64,000 bases of DNA from Cordylochernes scorpioides. Taxonomy: Eukaryota; Arthropoda; Arachnida; Pseudoscorpiones; Chernetidae. The notes under the pieces are model-generated. The model ran no database searches. It had not been told where the DNA came from and was given only the letters and a program-made list of their open reading frames with translations. Location: the NCBI GenBank assembly GCA_030710605.1, contig CP092874.1:23139007-23203006 (forward strand). The letters run 5' to 3'. The position numbers and the translations under genes are program-made. This document shows positions 29,860 to 40,170 of the stretch, one piece after another; the stretch's first letter is position 1, and the number at the start of each line of letters is the position of its first letter.

Positions 29860-30195
29860 GAGAAAGAATTAACTTCAGATTCCACCACAATTTCAACCGC
29901 ACTCTAATAGAGAATCAGGAACATCTTTTTTTGGTTTCTCTGGAACAACCACTTTAGACTCCTATGTTCCCCTCCCCCCCCCCCAAAATAAAAAAGAAAA
30001 TAGGTAATCGGATTGGTAAAAAGGATAAAAAAGAAAGGAGAAATATTATTGGTGATCTTGGGAGAGAATTGACTGATGAACATCTGGCCACACATAATCT
30101 CAAATCTCTCTCGCTGGAATTACAGACGACAATTCAAGAAGAATTATGGTTCACGTACATCAAGGAAATCTACAATGTCACAACAATCTAATACT
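29860..30195 (+). pseudogene. piggyBac transposase fragments in PB-1 copy 2
   Basis: The same two fragments as at 824, now separated by a run of ten or more C near 29970. The second fragment is open at 29964-30191 and reads [19 protein letters not shown] then ELWFTYIKEIYN. A Cys-containing remnant follows after the Copia insertion (about 33255-33335). Confidence 0.5.
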
Positions 30196-30231
30196 CCAAA
30201 AAGAGCTACAATGTTCATCAAAAACGCGGTA

Positions 30232-30421
30232 TGTTATTTTGTAGTTTATTTAACACATAAATATACTACAAATTAAGATAATATCTTATTTTATTATCTT
30301 TACCAAGATTGCAAACATTAATTAGAGAATTATTTACAACACACTAAAAGGTAAACATTAGGGCTATACACGTTCCTTTGTTCTGTACTGCCAGGGTTGC
30401 TGAAACACATTTATTTTAACA
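30232..30421 (-). repeat. Copia 3' LTR (minus strand)
   Basis: 190 bp, nearly identical to 33059-33250. A G-rich polypurine tract (on minus, AATTGAGGGGGGG) adjoins it at about 30422-30434. Confidence 0.85.
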
Positions 30422-30429
30422 CCCCCCCT

Positions 30430-32200
30430 CAATTGGCATTTCCACAAATGTCAATTGCACAATTTTCACCCCATGTTGGAAAGTTTCATGAATTTGTTCA
30501 ACATGTCTTTACATAAGGGTTTAGTTAACATGTCTGCTATGTTTCTGCATCCCTCAATGTAGTCTATTTTGTCTTTGGCCAATAAATCATTTTTGTATCA
30601 ATTGGTTTGATATTTGATTTTTCTCCTAATTTTATTGAAGACCATGTTTTCAATTCTTCATGAGATCGAATTTCTTTATCAATAGCTTCTTTCCATTATT
30701 TTTGCCTAATTGCTTGATTGTAAGAAACTGGATCTTCACCATTTGTAAACAAGCAATATACTGAATATAGTTCATAATCTTCTTGATACTTTGGTGGTTT
30801 GATTATTCGACCCGATCTTGTAGTTACACTTTCTTCTTTGTCTGATTGTTCTGATGTTTGTGGGTTTTCTTCCTCATCTTGAGATTCAGTTATTATTCTT
30901 TTAGGTTCTCTTTGGTCTGAGATGATTTCCTTATCAAATTTAGTTAATGTTTCATCAAATGTTACATCTGTCGAAATCATCACTTTATCAGTTTCCGGAT
31001 CCCAGATGCGATATCCGCTTCCACTGTATCCAACCATGATTGTTGATTTTGCTCTAGCATCTAGTTTTCTTGGTTTGGGTAGAATTAGTCTCCAAGCTCT
31101 TGAGCCAAAAACCTTAAGTTTGGATAGGTCATTTCGTTTATACCATATGCTAGCCGGAGGTATTCCTTTGTTCGCACTTGTTGGACTTCTGTTTAATTCG
31201 TATGCTGAGCAGTAAATGGCTTCTCCCCAGAGATATTTTGGTAGATTTGTTTCTGCCAACTTTATTCTCACTTTATCAATCAATGTTCGGTTCATTCTTT
31301 CAGATGTGCCATTTTGTTGTGGTGTGTAAGGTGAGGTATATTCTATTTGAATTCCTTTTGTTCTGCAAAACTGCTTGAAGTTTCCAGATGAAAATTCCTT
31401 ACCATTATCTACTCTAGTTTTTCTTGTTTTCTTGTTATGTTGAGTTTTTATCAACTTGATAAAATCAATTAGGTTCTGTTCGGCTTCACTTTTTGATTTG
31501 AGAAGTCTCACTACTACAAAGTGTGAGTAGTCATCTATTAGTACCTGAAAATATATTTCTTTATCATATGTTGGTGGATCAATTGGTCCTGATAAGTCTG
31601 AATGAATCAGATCTCCAATTTCCTTTGTTGTCTTCCAGGTTTTCTCAAATGATCTTCTTGTGCTTTTTCCTTTGATACAGGTTTCACATTTCTCTTGTGA
31701 ACTTGGTAGCCCTAATTTCTTTAAACTGTATCTATTCAGATGTCCCAATCTTCTGTGCCACAATGTGTCATCAGTTTTGACTGCATGCGCTGTAACACTT
31801 TCAGGGTTACTGTCTATTTCTATTTTAAGTGAGTACAAGTTTCTATAATTATTACACTTAAAATTATGGTTTCTTGTAATTATTAGTACTTCATTTTGTT
31901 TAAATATCACTTGGTGGCCCTGTTGTGTAATTTTTGCTACTGACAATAAGTTCTGTTTAATGCCATCAACTATTAGTCCATGGATTGCTATTGGGATATT
32001 ATTGATTTTTACATTTAAAGTTCCAATTTTATTAGCTGACATCTTTTCACCATTTCCATATGAATTTCAGCCTTATGTTCTAAAATCTTCACATCTGTCA
32101 TATATTTTTCTAATTAAGTTTTGATCAGGTTCTGTGTTGCTCCTGAGTCTAAAATAAAATTATCATTTTCATAGCAATCTATAGCATTCATTGCTACAAA
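30430..32200 (-). pseudogene. Copia protease, integrase and fused RT/RNase H ends
   Basis: On the minus strand: protease active site FILDSGATQNL (about 32150) followed by a stop, then an open frame 32042-30696. It reads LWHRRLGHLNRYSL and CETCIKGK (zinc site), IHSDLSGPID, RVDNGKEF and PQQNGTSERMNRT (complete D-D-E), and the post-integrase region. After YNQAIRQK comes a stop, then WKEAIDKEI (RT N terminus), and shortly after that ADMLTKPLCKDMLN, the end of RNase H. The RT catalytic core is absent. The integrase core itself looks intact. Confidence 0.85.
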
Positions 32201-32221
32201 TGATAGTTTGTTATCCATCTA

Positions 32222-32977
32222 TTAGGCTTGTTGTCTAGGTTGACTCTCTCTTTGTCTTTCATTACTCTCTTTTTGTGTTTGATTCTTTTCTCTTTTGAAA
32301 AATTTCTTTTTACTTCTACATTCTGTAGCCTTGTGACCTTTCTTGCCACAATTATAACATGTAAATGTGAATGATCCAAATGTCATTTCTTCATTTCTAG
32401 GTTCCCCTTGTTTATTTTTCCTTTTGAGTTCTTCATCCAGCAATCTTGCCTTAACAAATTCCATTTTGATTTCAGTATTTATTGTTTCTATTGCTGTGAT
32501 TACATTTTCATACTCTTCATTCAATGACAATAACAGATGACATATTTTGTCAGATTCATCCATTTTGGAACCTATATTATCCAATTCACGAATTATAGAA
32601 TCAAATTTAAGAAAATGGTCCTCTAATTTTTCATTATGTTTGCATTTTAAAGTCAACAACTTTCTTTTTAGTGTTAGTTTTGTAAACACGCTTTTTCTTT
32701 CAAATATATTTTCAAGCGCTTTCATCATTTCTTTAGCTGTTTTTGCATCTTTAATTATGTCTAGATGTTTATCAGTTAAACATTCAACAAGCGTAGATTT
32801 TGCCTTTGCATCCTTAATTGCAAATAACTCGCGTTCTTTTTCATCGACAAAATCATTAATTTCCTTTTCTAATGTTAGATGTATTTGTTTTTCTTCTAAC
32901 AATAGTTTAACTCTAAATTTCCAGCTGTTGAAATTTGTACCAGTCAAAATTGGCAAATTAGAATTAATTACGCTCAT
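32222..32977 (-). CDS. gag: Copia Gag
   Basis: 251 residues starting MSVINSNLPILTGTNFNSW, a standard Copia Gag start. A helical core follows (ALENIFERKS, LLLSLNEEYENV), then one zinc knuckle CYNCGKKGHKATEC near residues 206-219 and a basic, Gln/Arg-rich tail. Gag forms the particle and binds RNA. The frame is intact and ends in TAA TAG before the protease region. This intact gag beside a deleted pol could allow packaging by a related autonomous element. Confidence 0.85.
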   Translation of the reverse strand: MSVINSNLPILTGTNFNSWKFRVKLLLEEKQIHLTLEKEINDFVDEKERELFAIKDAKAKSTLVECLTDKHLDIIKDAKTAKEMMKALENIFERKSVFTKLTLKRKLLTLKCKHNEKLEDHFLKFDSIIRELDNIGSKMDESDKICHLLLSLNEEYENVITAIETINTEIKMEFVKARLLDEELKRKNKQGEPRNEEMTFGSFTFTCYNCGKKGHKATECRSKKKFFKREKNQTQKESNERQRESQPRQQA

Positions 32978-33058
32978 TTTAAAATATATTCAAAGTTGTA
33001 CTTACTAAACACGTTCTTGATATTTCTTTGTTATTATTTAAACTTCAGTCTCATAATC

Positions 33059-33250
33059 TGTTATTTTGTAGTTTATTTAACACATAAATATACTACAAAT
33101 TAAGATAATATCTTATTTTATTATCTTTACCAAGATTGCAAACATGTTAATTAAAGAATTATTTACCACACACTAAAAGGTAAACATTAGGGCTATACAC
33201 GTTCCTTTGTTCTGTACTGCCAGGGTTGCTGAAACACATTTATTTTAACA
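33059..33250 (-). repeat. Copia 5' LTR (minus strand)
   Basis: 192 bp; starts TGTTAAAATAAATG on the minus strand. The sequence just inside (minus: GATTATGAGACTGAAG, about 33043-33058) is the candidate primer binding site. Confidence 0.85.
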
Positions 33251-33508
33251 CGGTAAAAATAAAAACCTTTGCCATTTATGTCAATTAAGCATTTGCAAAA
33301 ACTTTTATTAATAATTTGTGAAATCTGTAAATAGATTATATTCAGAATTTAAAACGTCAAAATCTCTCTGTTAACATTTGTATTCATTAAATCTTTTTTG
33401 AATATTGATTTCAATCATTATTTAGCACTTATTTCATAAAGTTACATAAGTGGGTTGAATCTATCCAACCCGTCAAGTTATGTAAGAAAAATTAGCCTGT
33501 CCAGTTAA

Positions 33509-34324
33509 GAGTTAATACAATAAAGCTCTTTGTTTTTTGAAAGACATTTCAAAGGAAGAAAGACAGGCATGTCTTTTAAAAATAGACCATCTGGAATACA
33601 TCCTGAATAAGATTTCAGTGCAAGACAGACATCAATTAAGGAATTTTTTAAAAGATCTTCATGATTTTTAAAATTAATATTTTCAAATATTCTTTTTATT
33701 ATACCATATTTATTTCAACTGCTATAATATTCAATTAGAATGAAATATTATTTGTAATTATTTATGTTTTGAAAATATGTATTAATGCCTTTGTCCCTTA
33801 TACTAAAAGTTATGAAAATAAGAAAACGAATACAAAAAAAGTACACACAATGATATCAATTAATATCATTAATCTATGTTACAAAGCTTTTTTTTTTAGT
33901 CATTTTGTCGAGTTAGATTTTTAGCTAATCATCTAATATTAATTGAACACTTCCTTCAATTCAACCGAAAACTCTGATCCCTTGGGGTGTTGAATTAAAG
34001 AGGTTCGACTGTATGAAGTAAAATTTAAATGTATTTAAAGATGAAGAATTTATTTCCACCAAGAAAGTTCAGTATGTTACTCCCTGTACCATGTGATGTA
34101 GTGAGCCACCACCAGTGTGACAAGCCACTTCTATGGTAACAGCTAGACACTAATTTCACCAAGTTCTTGGAAAAGGTGGGTTTTGCCTGTACCTCATCAT
34201 TACCATTTCTATAGTCTTTGACACCTCCAGTTAGAGTGAAGCTGGGTATAATACTGTGGTATATGGAAACTATATGTTCATAAAACCTGAAGCTTCTACA
34301 TTAAACAATAGAGTAATAGTAGTT
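33509..34324. other. Block copy 2, short version
   Basis: Matches 1395-1907 and then jumps, near 34015, to sequence equal to the region after the Copia LTR of copy 1 (TTTCCACCAAGAAAGTTCAG). The SINEs, minisatellite, Copia, S1 and LINE of copies 1 and 3 are absent. It therefore provides empty sites for S1 (34078-34086) and the LINE (about 34264). No gene seen. Confidence 0.75.
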
Positions 34325-34357
34325 ACAAGGTAATAAGACCAACTCCAAATAAATAAA

Positions 34358-34405
34358 TAGTGTGTGAAGTTTCGGTAACAGCGTTGTTACCATCTTCAGA
34401 CAAAA
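34358..34405 (-). ncRNA. Hammerhead-like motif, left arm
   Basis: On the minus strand: TTGT then CTGAAGA (34393-34399), stem II GGTAACA/TGTTACC with loop ACGC, then GAAA (34370-34373), C, TTC and ACACAC. All CUGANGA and GAAA core bases are present. Stem I is only UGU/ACA and stem III is vestigial, as in the minimal type I hammerheads reported for Penelope-like elements. Activity is unproven. Confidence 0.45.
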
Positions 34406-34701
34406 GTAATGAATGAGAAACTTCACCACAGCATGGTTTAAATAGTTACTGTTATCAAGTGTGTAAACAAGATAGCAGATAAGAAGAAGATAATTTTCTG
34501 AGAAATACAGATAATTATTCTTAAAATTATTATTTTTAATATTTATTTATTTTTAATTTTTATAATAATAATATAAAAAAATAATAATAATTATCTGTTT
34601 TTCTCAGAAAATTATCTTCTTCTTATCTGCTATCTTGTTTACACACTTGATAACAGTAACTATTTAAACCATGCTGTGGTAAAGTTTCTCATTCAGTACT
34701 T

Positions 34702-34740
34702 TTGTCTGAAGATGGTGACAACGCTGTTACCGAATAGTCA
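34702..34740 (+). ncRNA. Hammerhead-like motif, right arm, damaged
   Basis: TTGT then CTGAAGA (34706-34712), the same stem II with one change, then GAAT in place of GAAA (34732-34735), AGTC and ACACAC. The altered core base predicts no cleavage. Confidence 0.4.
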
Positions 34741-35047
34741 CACACTATTTATTTATTAGTTTTGGTCTGTGTGTTTATAATCTATAATCCAAATTATGCC
34801 TTATCATCAGTAATAGTAGGTTTTTTGTAACAATAATAGAACAAAATATTGGATTCTGCGCCCTATGTACTGTAAATAAGCCAATAACATTGTGAGGATA
34901 TCTTATCCATTATTTCAATGCCCGCCTGATAACAGAACTTGTTGCCATTGTCACTTCTCGCTGCCAAGTGCTGAAAGATTGAAACTGAGGTTTGTATGAC
35001 TGCATATTACAATTACTAGTGGAATTGATTCCCAACTTTAGTTAGAC

Positions 35048-35219
35048 TACAAGAAAATAAGACCTAATCCAAATGTGTGACGTTTGGGCAACAGAGTTGT
35101 TACCATCATTAGACCAATGAATATTAAAATATTATATTATTTTGACTGATGGTAACAATGCTGTTGCCGAAACATCACACACTATTATTTTATTTGGATT
35201 AGGTCTTATTTTCTTGTGG
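35048..35219. repeat. P1-related palindrome, second form
   Basis: Arms start CTACAAGAAAATAAGACCTAATCC and close with the complement. The right arm holds CTGATGGTAACAATGC..TTGCCGAAACATCAC, a hammerhead-like sequence missing three core bases relative to CTGAAGATGG. Copies at 42558-42729 and 45447-45619. Confidence 0.75.
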
Positions 35220-35969
35220 CAATAATCTATAGTCCAAATTGTGTTTTATCACTTTAGTTAGACCTTTGACTCCGTACTGTTGAAGCCAACTCAAAACATC
35301 TAGGATGTAGAGGAAAATAATTTTGTATGCTTTTTTTAGAGCTCTGGTAATTTAATTTAACATTAATTTGACCAGTTTTTAAAAAGGAATTTTGATAGCA
35401 TTAGATAATTCTTGTTTGAATACAAATATTTGGATGAAATTACGATACTTCGACACTTGTGACACTGCGTCCAAAGATAGTGTATGCACACCATGCTTAA
35501 AAAAAGTTTTTAAATACATTGCCAATATTATTAAATATATTAATCATACCTTTGGTTATCCTTGAAAATTGTCCTCTAGCAGTGAATGTTGTGATGAAAT
35601 CATTTAAATAACTTTAATTCAACCGAAAGTTCTGATCTCTTAGGTGTTATACAAACCTACTGTACAATTTTATCACTAGAAAATGTACAAAAACAGTACA
35701 ATTTTATCAATAGAAAATGTACAAACTTTACAATTTCATCTCTATAATTTCAATATTGGAGCACTGGCAGCATTTACCTGAAAGTGTTGAATTGTGGTGC
35801 CACAAATGGCGGGGCCGCTATCCCTTGTAAATTAGGTGGGTTTAAAATTTTCTAGAGGGAAATTTAGGCATCATTGGTTCAATAACCTAACTGAAGACCG
35901 ACATTAAGGTATCTTTTGAAGACTAACATTCAACTATTATTTAAACTTACGGAATCAGCTAAAATGCCA

Positions 35970-37267
35970 TTAACCCTTAGTTACTGGCGCCTATTTTCCT
36001 TACACAATTACTGGCGTTCGGCCTCTCAGGCCGTCTTTTAAAATCAATAATAAACCATGTTATTTATAAAATAAAAAGAAATTAAACGTATACACCTAAT
36101 TTCCAAAGAATAAATATTTTGTTTTTTTCGAATAAACAGAGCTCTAAACAAAATTAAATGAAAATGCACAAGAAACTCTTTCTATCTAATATATTCTATA
36201 TATATTCTAAAAAATTCTATCTAAAATATTTTATTCAAAATTAGGTGCACAATTCAAGCATATTTCAATAGAATGATCTTTGCAGATTGGTTCTTTGCAT
36301 TTTTTGAATTGCATTTGAGTTCGACGATCTTTTTTACATAGGTAGCATCTTTTGCGTTTTTTGGACCAAGGACTGCCGCTTGTGGATTCCTAGATAACAC
36401 ATATTATTGATATTTCGTTTGAATATCAAATAAATATTTGCCTACCTCAAGTGATGAAGTTCCAGCATGCTTCTGAATTAATACTTGCAGATCTCTTGAC
36501 AAATTTTTGGCTTGATTTCTCATATTCAAGGCATCTCTCATTAGTTGTAGAGCAAGCTGCTTTATAAAATCTTTTCGAGCCATTCCACCGTCTTGCTTGA
36601 CACCCTTATAAATTACTGCTGAATTTATTGCAAACACATCCAAAAAGTTGAAAAATAAACACAGGGGCCATCTTTTGGTTCTTCTTCCAACTGAATACAT
36701 GTCTGATCAACTACATCTACACCACCTTTGGTCATATTATAAAATGTGATTATCTCGGGCTTTTATTGTTCAGCAGTTTCTTGATCGATTGTTGTGGTCG
36801 AATGCATTGTGGAGAGTAATATAACAGATTTTCCAATTTTAGGGACATAGGGTACCAAATTTTTGTTTTTTGCAAAAGTGGAACCGAACTTCTATTATAT
36901 TATACAAAATTACAATCACAAAACACAATTTAGAATGCATATAATTGAAGCAAGAGTAATAAAAAAACGAATGCTCAACTTATTTGTTGCGTTTGAACGT
37001 CTATAAAACCAAAAGTGATACGGCCAATAATAGGGGCGCTAAAATTCCCAGTGACGTAATTACTGGCGCTCGGCTTTAAAGGCCGTTTGATTTAATAACT
37101 CGGGATATACAAAATAGATTTCTCTTAAAATGAAAAGTTCTTCAAATAAATGCACTTTATTAAGCTACCTAAAATTTTGATGAAAAATATTGCATTTTGA
37201 AAATTTCGCAAACATTTTTTAATTTTCACACGGCCTTTCAAGCCGAACGCCAGTAATTACGGGTTAA
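35970..37267 (-). mobile_element. piggyBac element PB-2
   Basis: TTAA flanks at 35970-35973 and 37264-37267. Inverted ends: CCCTTAGTTACTGGCG on the left, and the complement CCCGTAATTACTGGCG on the right. Subterminal GGCCTCTCAGGCC/GGCCTTTCAAGCC hairpins are near each end. The homologous place in unit 2 (about 43486-43492, TCAATAAATA) lacks the insertion. Only the C-terminal third of the transposase remains, so about 1.3 kb is left of a normally 2-3 kb element. Confidence 0.9.
36235..36940 (-). pseudogene. piggyBac transposase C-terminal part
   Basis: On the minus strand: LVPYVPKIGKSVILLSTMHS, a stop, KPEIITFYNMTKGGVDVVDQ (holding the last catalytic Asp), then after a frameshift YSVGRRTKRWPLCLFFN and ARKDFIKQLALQLMRD. 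A putative 56-nt GT..AG intron (36390-36445) joins LE to ESTSGSPWSKK, leading to a Cys-rich zinc domain (RCYLCKKD, CKEPICKDH, ICLNC) and a stop near 36240. This matches the C-terminal half of piggyBac transposases including the DNA-end-binding Cys-rich domain. The N-terminal half is absent. Confidence 0.8.
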
Positions 37268-37984
37268 ATAGAATTCTTGTTATAAACAACCATAAAGTAT
37301 TTCTTTAAAAGTTCATTATTTTTATAATTAAATATTTAGTTTTTTATTCAGTTTTCCAAATGCAATTAAACATTTAGATAAAATGATATTTGTAATTTTT
37401 CATTGGTGCCAAGATGTATTTTTGTCCCTCACCAAAAGTTGATCATAAAATATTCTAAATGAATGAAATAAAATAGATCTAATAGTAACACACAATTCAT
37501 ATTAACAAATTATTATTTAAAATATATTGCAAAAGAGAGGTTTTTAAAAATATTATTTTAAATATTTCATATTGGCTTTCCAAGATAAAATGTCCACTAG
37601 CAATAAATGCTGTGATGAAATAATCTGTCTTCAATTTATCACAGACTTTAATTCAACAAAAACCTCTGATTCCTTGTCATGTTCAATTAAAGAAGTTAAA
37701 CTGTAATAACTCTACAATCCACATTGTTCCAATTTTATGTTCCCTTTCTGGATAATATTAGGAATTCATTGATCAGGACACATTTCATGATTTTATTTCT
37801 CTCAAAAGTTTCTATACAGATTCCAAGAGCAAGTTACTACCAGTTCCTTTTAAAGATCATGTTAACTAAGGCTTGTTCCTTTTTTTTTTGTTTCTGTAAA
37901 TATTTAATTAGTTCATTGAAAAAGAAAACATTCAAGCAAAAAGTTTCTTTTACACATAAAACAAACTTCTACTATCCATTGTGT

Positions 37985-38045
37985 GATTAAAAATATTGGA
38001 AAGGCTTGGCTCATCAGTGGTGAACCCTCCCAGTGGTTTCGTAAA
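37985..38045 (+). mobile_element. S1 3' fragment, diverged
   Basis: Keeps GGCTTGGCTCATCAGTGGTGAACCCTCCCAGTGGTTTCG. The outer CTGGC/GCCAG stem is damaged on both sides and the GGGAGGG arm is lost. Confidence 0.6.
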
Positions 38046-38656
38046 TTTGAACTGCCATATCCTTTATTAGAGCTATAATACTATATTGGACGATTCTGCT
38101 TACTGAAAAGTAGAATCTTACAAACGGTATTCAAGTAAAATATGAAAATAAGTTTTTTTAGGACTGTACATATTACATCTAAATATTTTCCTTGAGCAAT
38201 GATTTTCTCCAAAATAAGGACAAATTGAGAAGAAGGCATTTCCTGATCGTGTAAACTAAATGTAGGTGATGGCTTGCGCCATCTGTCAGAATAAATATCA
38301 ACTAATAGTTGATTTTCAATTATTCCAGAATTGGACCCATTCTTGACTAATCAAGAAAAGCTAGCCAGATCTGGCTGTTGGCCCTCAGCAGCATGGTGCA
38401 AGCTGTACCTTAATGACCACAATAAAACCTTGGACTGACAAGAACATTAGACAGAAACCATTGGCTCCAGGTGGGCACTTAATTTGCCAAAGCTGCAGTT
38501 GGGGCTTTGTCATCGACCCTTAATTGGTGGTGATGGCCGATCAATGTCACTTAGTGTTGGTGTCCATTTTGATGGGAGAGACAACCTTTTTATTTATAGA
38601 TCAATTTCTCTTGAGAGATTTCATCTGAATTTATATAAATATATATTATTATGGTA

Positions 38657-38816
38657 CAGTTAAACCTGTCTATAGCGCCCCCTCTTGGAACTCACCAAAA
38701 TAGGGTGCTATAGACAGGTCACTTTAAATGAAAATGTTTACATTTTAATGTTTAAAATCGCGCGCTAGAGAGGGGAAGGCGCTATTTAGAGGGGGCGCTA
38801 AAGACAGGTTTAACTG
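38657..38816. mobile_element. 160-bp pogo/Tigger-like MITE
   Basis: Ends CAGTTAAACCTGTCTATAGC and its complement (GACAGGTTTAACTG), flanked by TA on both sides (38655-38656, 38817-38818). About 30 bp of terminal inverted repeat is visible, with GCGCCCCCTCT/AGAGGGGGCGC included. No coding sequence. A left-end fragment is at about 47255-47293. Confidence 0.85.
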
Positions 38817-38818
38817 TA

Positions 38819-39664
38819 TATAAAAATAATAATAATCCTATATGGATTATAATCCATATAGGACACATATCAATATATAAATATGATAATACAAAAAGTT
38901 ACAGGAAATCAGTATTCATATTTGTTACCGAACTAAAGAACTGTCAACACCCTCTTCTGGCATTCATGACACTTCCTATGGGTATTCTATGGATAATTTA
39001 TTGCAATAGTCAAAACCTTGAGACATTTCTTGCTTTTTATAGAAGCTTGATAATATATGTAATACAATATAAACTCTTATATCCTCTTATTGGTGCTATA
39101 TACATTTTGTCTCAATTTGTATAAAAGTTAATATAAATATTTTTATATCTATAGAACTTGATAAAATTATGTAAAATAAGATCAGATTATATTTAACTAG
39201 TGTTCTATTGGCGAATTATTATACCATGTTTTCACCTGTAGAAGGGAGTCCGTGCCCGAAAGCTAGAGAACAATAAAAATGTTTTGAAAAGACTCCTTTC
39301 CCTGGAGGAATGATTAATTTTACTCCATATAGACTAAGTGAAGTAACTCAACCAACAAGACTGTAGGATATCCATTCTAAATCAACTCCTATCCTTTGAT
39401 AACTTGTGTTCACCTGTTGTCTCCCACACTTCTTGCTCTGGGACTGAGGTTGATTTGCCCATACTCCTTCACAAATTTATGGTTGAACTGGTGTTTTACC
39501 TTCTTATTGCCTTATTCTCTTATAGTATTTTGATCTCTAAATTTTCAGGCCTGCCCTATCTATTTCCTCTTTCATTAATGGACACTAGAGGGTTTTATCA
39601 TTTGAAAAACAAACTTTTACATTGTTTTTTATTTTTGAATATATAAAAAATGAGAGTGCCAAAT
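38819..39664. other. Unit 1 private sequence, no gene
   Basis: Absent from units 2 and 3. An 80-codon frame at 39404-39646 is hydrophobic but has no homologous copy or recognisable domain to support it. Confidence 0.4.
39235..39266 (+). ncRNA. Hammerhead-like hairpin relic
   Basis: CCTGTAGAAGGGAGTCCGTG followed by CCCGAAAGCTAGAG: a GGG..CCC stem II between CTGTAGA and GAAA. The core has U instead of the invariant A6, like the palindrome at 28712. An AATAAA follows. Probably the decayed end of a Penelope-like element. Confidence 0.3.
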
Positions 39665-39722
39665 CTTATATTTAATACATTCCTATGTTTTTTTGCAAAC
39701 ATAGGAATGTATTAAATATAAG
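39665..39722. repeat. Perfect 26-bp hairpin
   Basis: CTTATATTTAATACATTCCT... (39665-39690) is an exact reverse complement of 39697-39722 with a 6-nt loop TTTTGC. No other copy is seen in the window. Confidence 0.9.
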
Positions 39723-39784
39723 TGTCCCTGTCCTATATTATATTTCATAAAAAGCATTTATTGAATTCATTAAAACAATATGAG

Positions 39785-40170
39785 AACTATGAGAACTCCG
39801 CCTTTGCCAGTCCCAAGCTCGGATGAAAAAGGAGGAGGGGGAGCAGTAACAAGCTCACTAAAAAAACCTGGGTTCAGCTGGCCCGGCTGATAGTACCCTG
39901 TAAGGGCTCCTAATCCAGGGATACAGGATGAGCAGCGTTTGAACTCCATGTTAGGAGCGGCTGCACATGGCGTCTGTTCCTCATGTCAGAGGCGGCCATT
40001 TATTTTGGAGCTAAGTCGGCCTGCCACTTTGTAGTGTTCCCAGTCTTAATGACAAAGGCAGACGCATTCTACTTCACCCAGTCATGATGGTTGTCAAACA
40101 GACACCATCAAGGGTCACAACTTAATACCATAATATGATTGAGTGGAGATAAGAAAGAAGAAGAAGATTA
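39785..40170. repeat. GC-rich repeat fragment of unknown family
   Basis: Clearly higher G+C than its surroundings (CCCAAGCTCGGATGAAAAAGG, GGCCCGGCTGATAGTACCC, GGCGGCCATTTATTTTGGAG). It is absent from units 2 and 3, so it probably arrived after the triplication or was deleted from them. It ends near a purine-rich AAGAAAGAAGAAGAAG tract. The composition suggests the untranslated end of a retrotransposon, but I cannot name it and see no protein. Confidence 0.4.

Larger units (their letters stand above)
30232..33250 (-). mobile_element. Copia element with internal deletion, 5-bp target duplication
   Basis: LTRs at 30232-30421 and 33059-33250 start TG and end CA. The target duplication CGGTA lies at 30227-30231 and 33251-33255. 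The empty site is seen in PB-1 copy 3 (AAAGCGGTAATAAATAAA near 52329). On the minus strand: gag, protease, integrase, then a joint that fuses the first residues of RT to the last part of RNase H. About 2 kb of RT/RNase H is missing, so it is non-autonomous. It is a different lineage from the Copia at 6581. Confidence 0.9.
29380..33508 (+). mobile_element. PB-1 piggyBac-like element, copy 2, interrupted by Copia
   Basis: TTAA at 29380-29383 and 33505-33508 bound it. The subterminal GGACGGGTTGGGTTGATTC matches copy 1. A 3.0-kb Copia element sits at 30232-33250. The flanking halves together correspond to 372-1394 and 51472-52585. Confidence 0.65.
34325..34778. repeat. Long palindrome with a hammerhead-like core in each arm
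   Basis: Arms of roughly 200 bp (34325-34520 and about 34590-34778) around an AT-rich centre. Both arms carry CTGAAGA, a GGTAACA..TGTTACC stem and the downstream GAAA position; details are in the two ncRNA entries. Outer sequences equal the P1 palindromes, so those are probably collapsed derivatives of this longer form. Confidence 0.8.

Noticed and set aside
39404..39646. Hydrophobic 80-codon protein
   Set aside because: Single occurrence, AT-rich, no promoter, homologue or motif.
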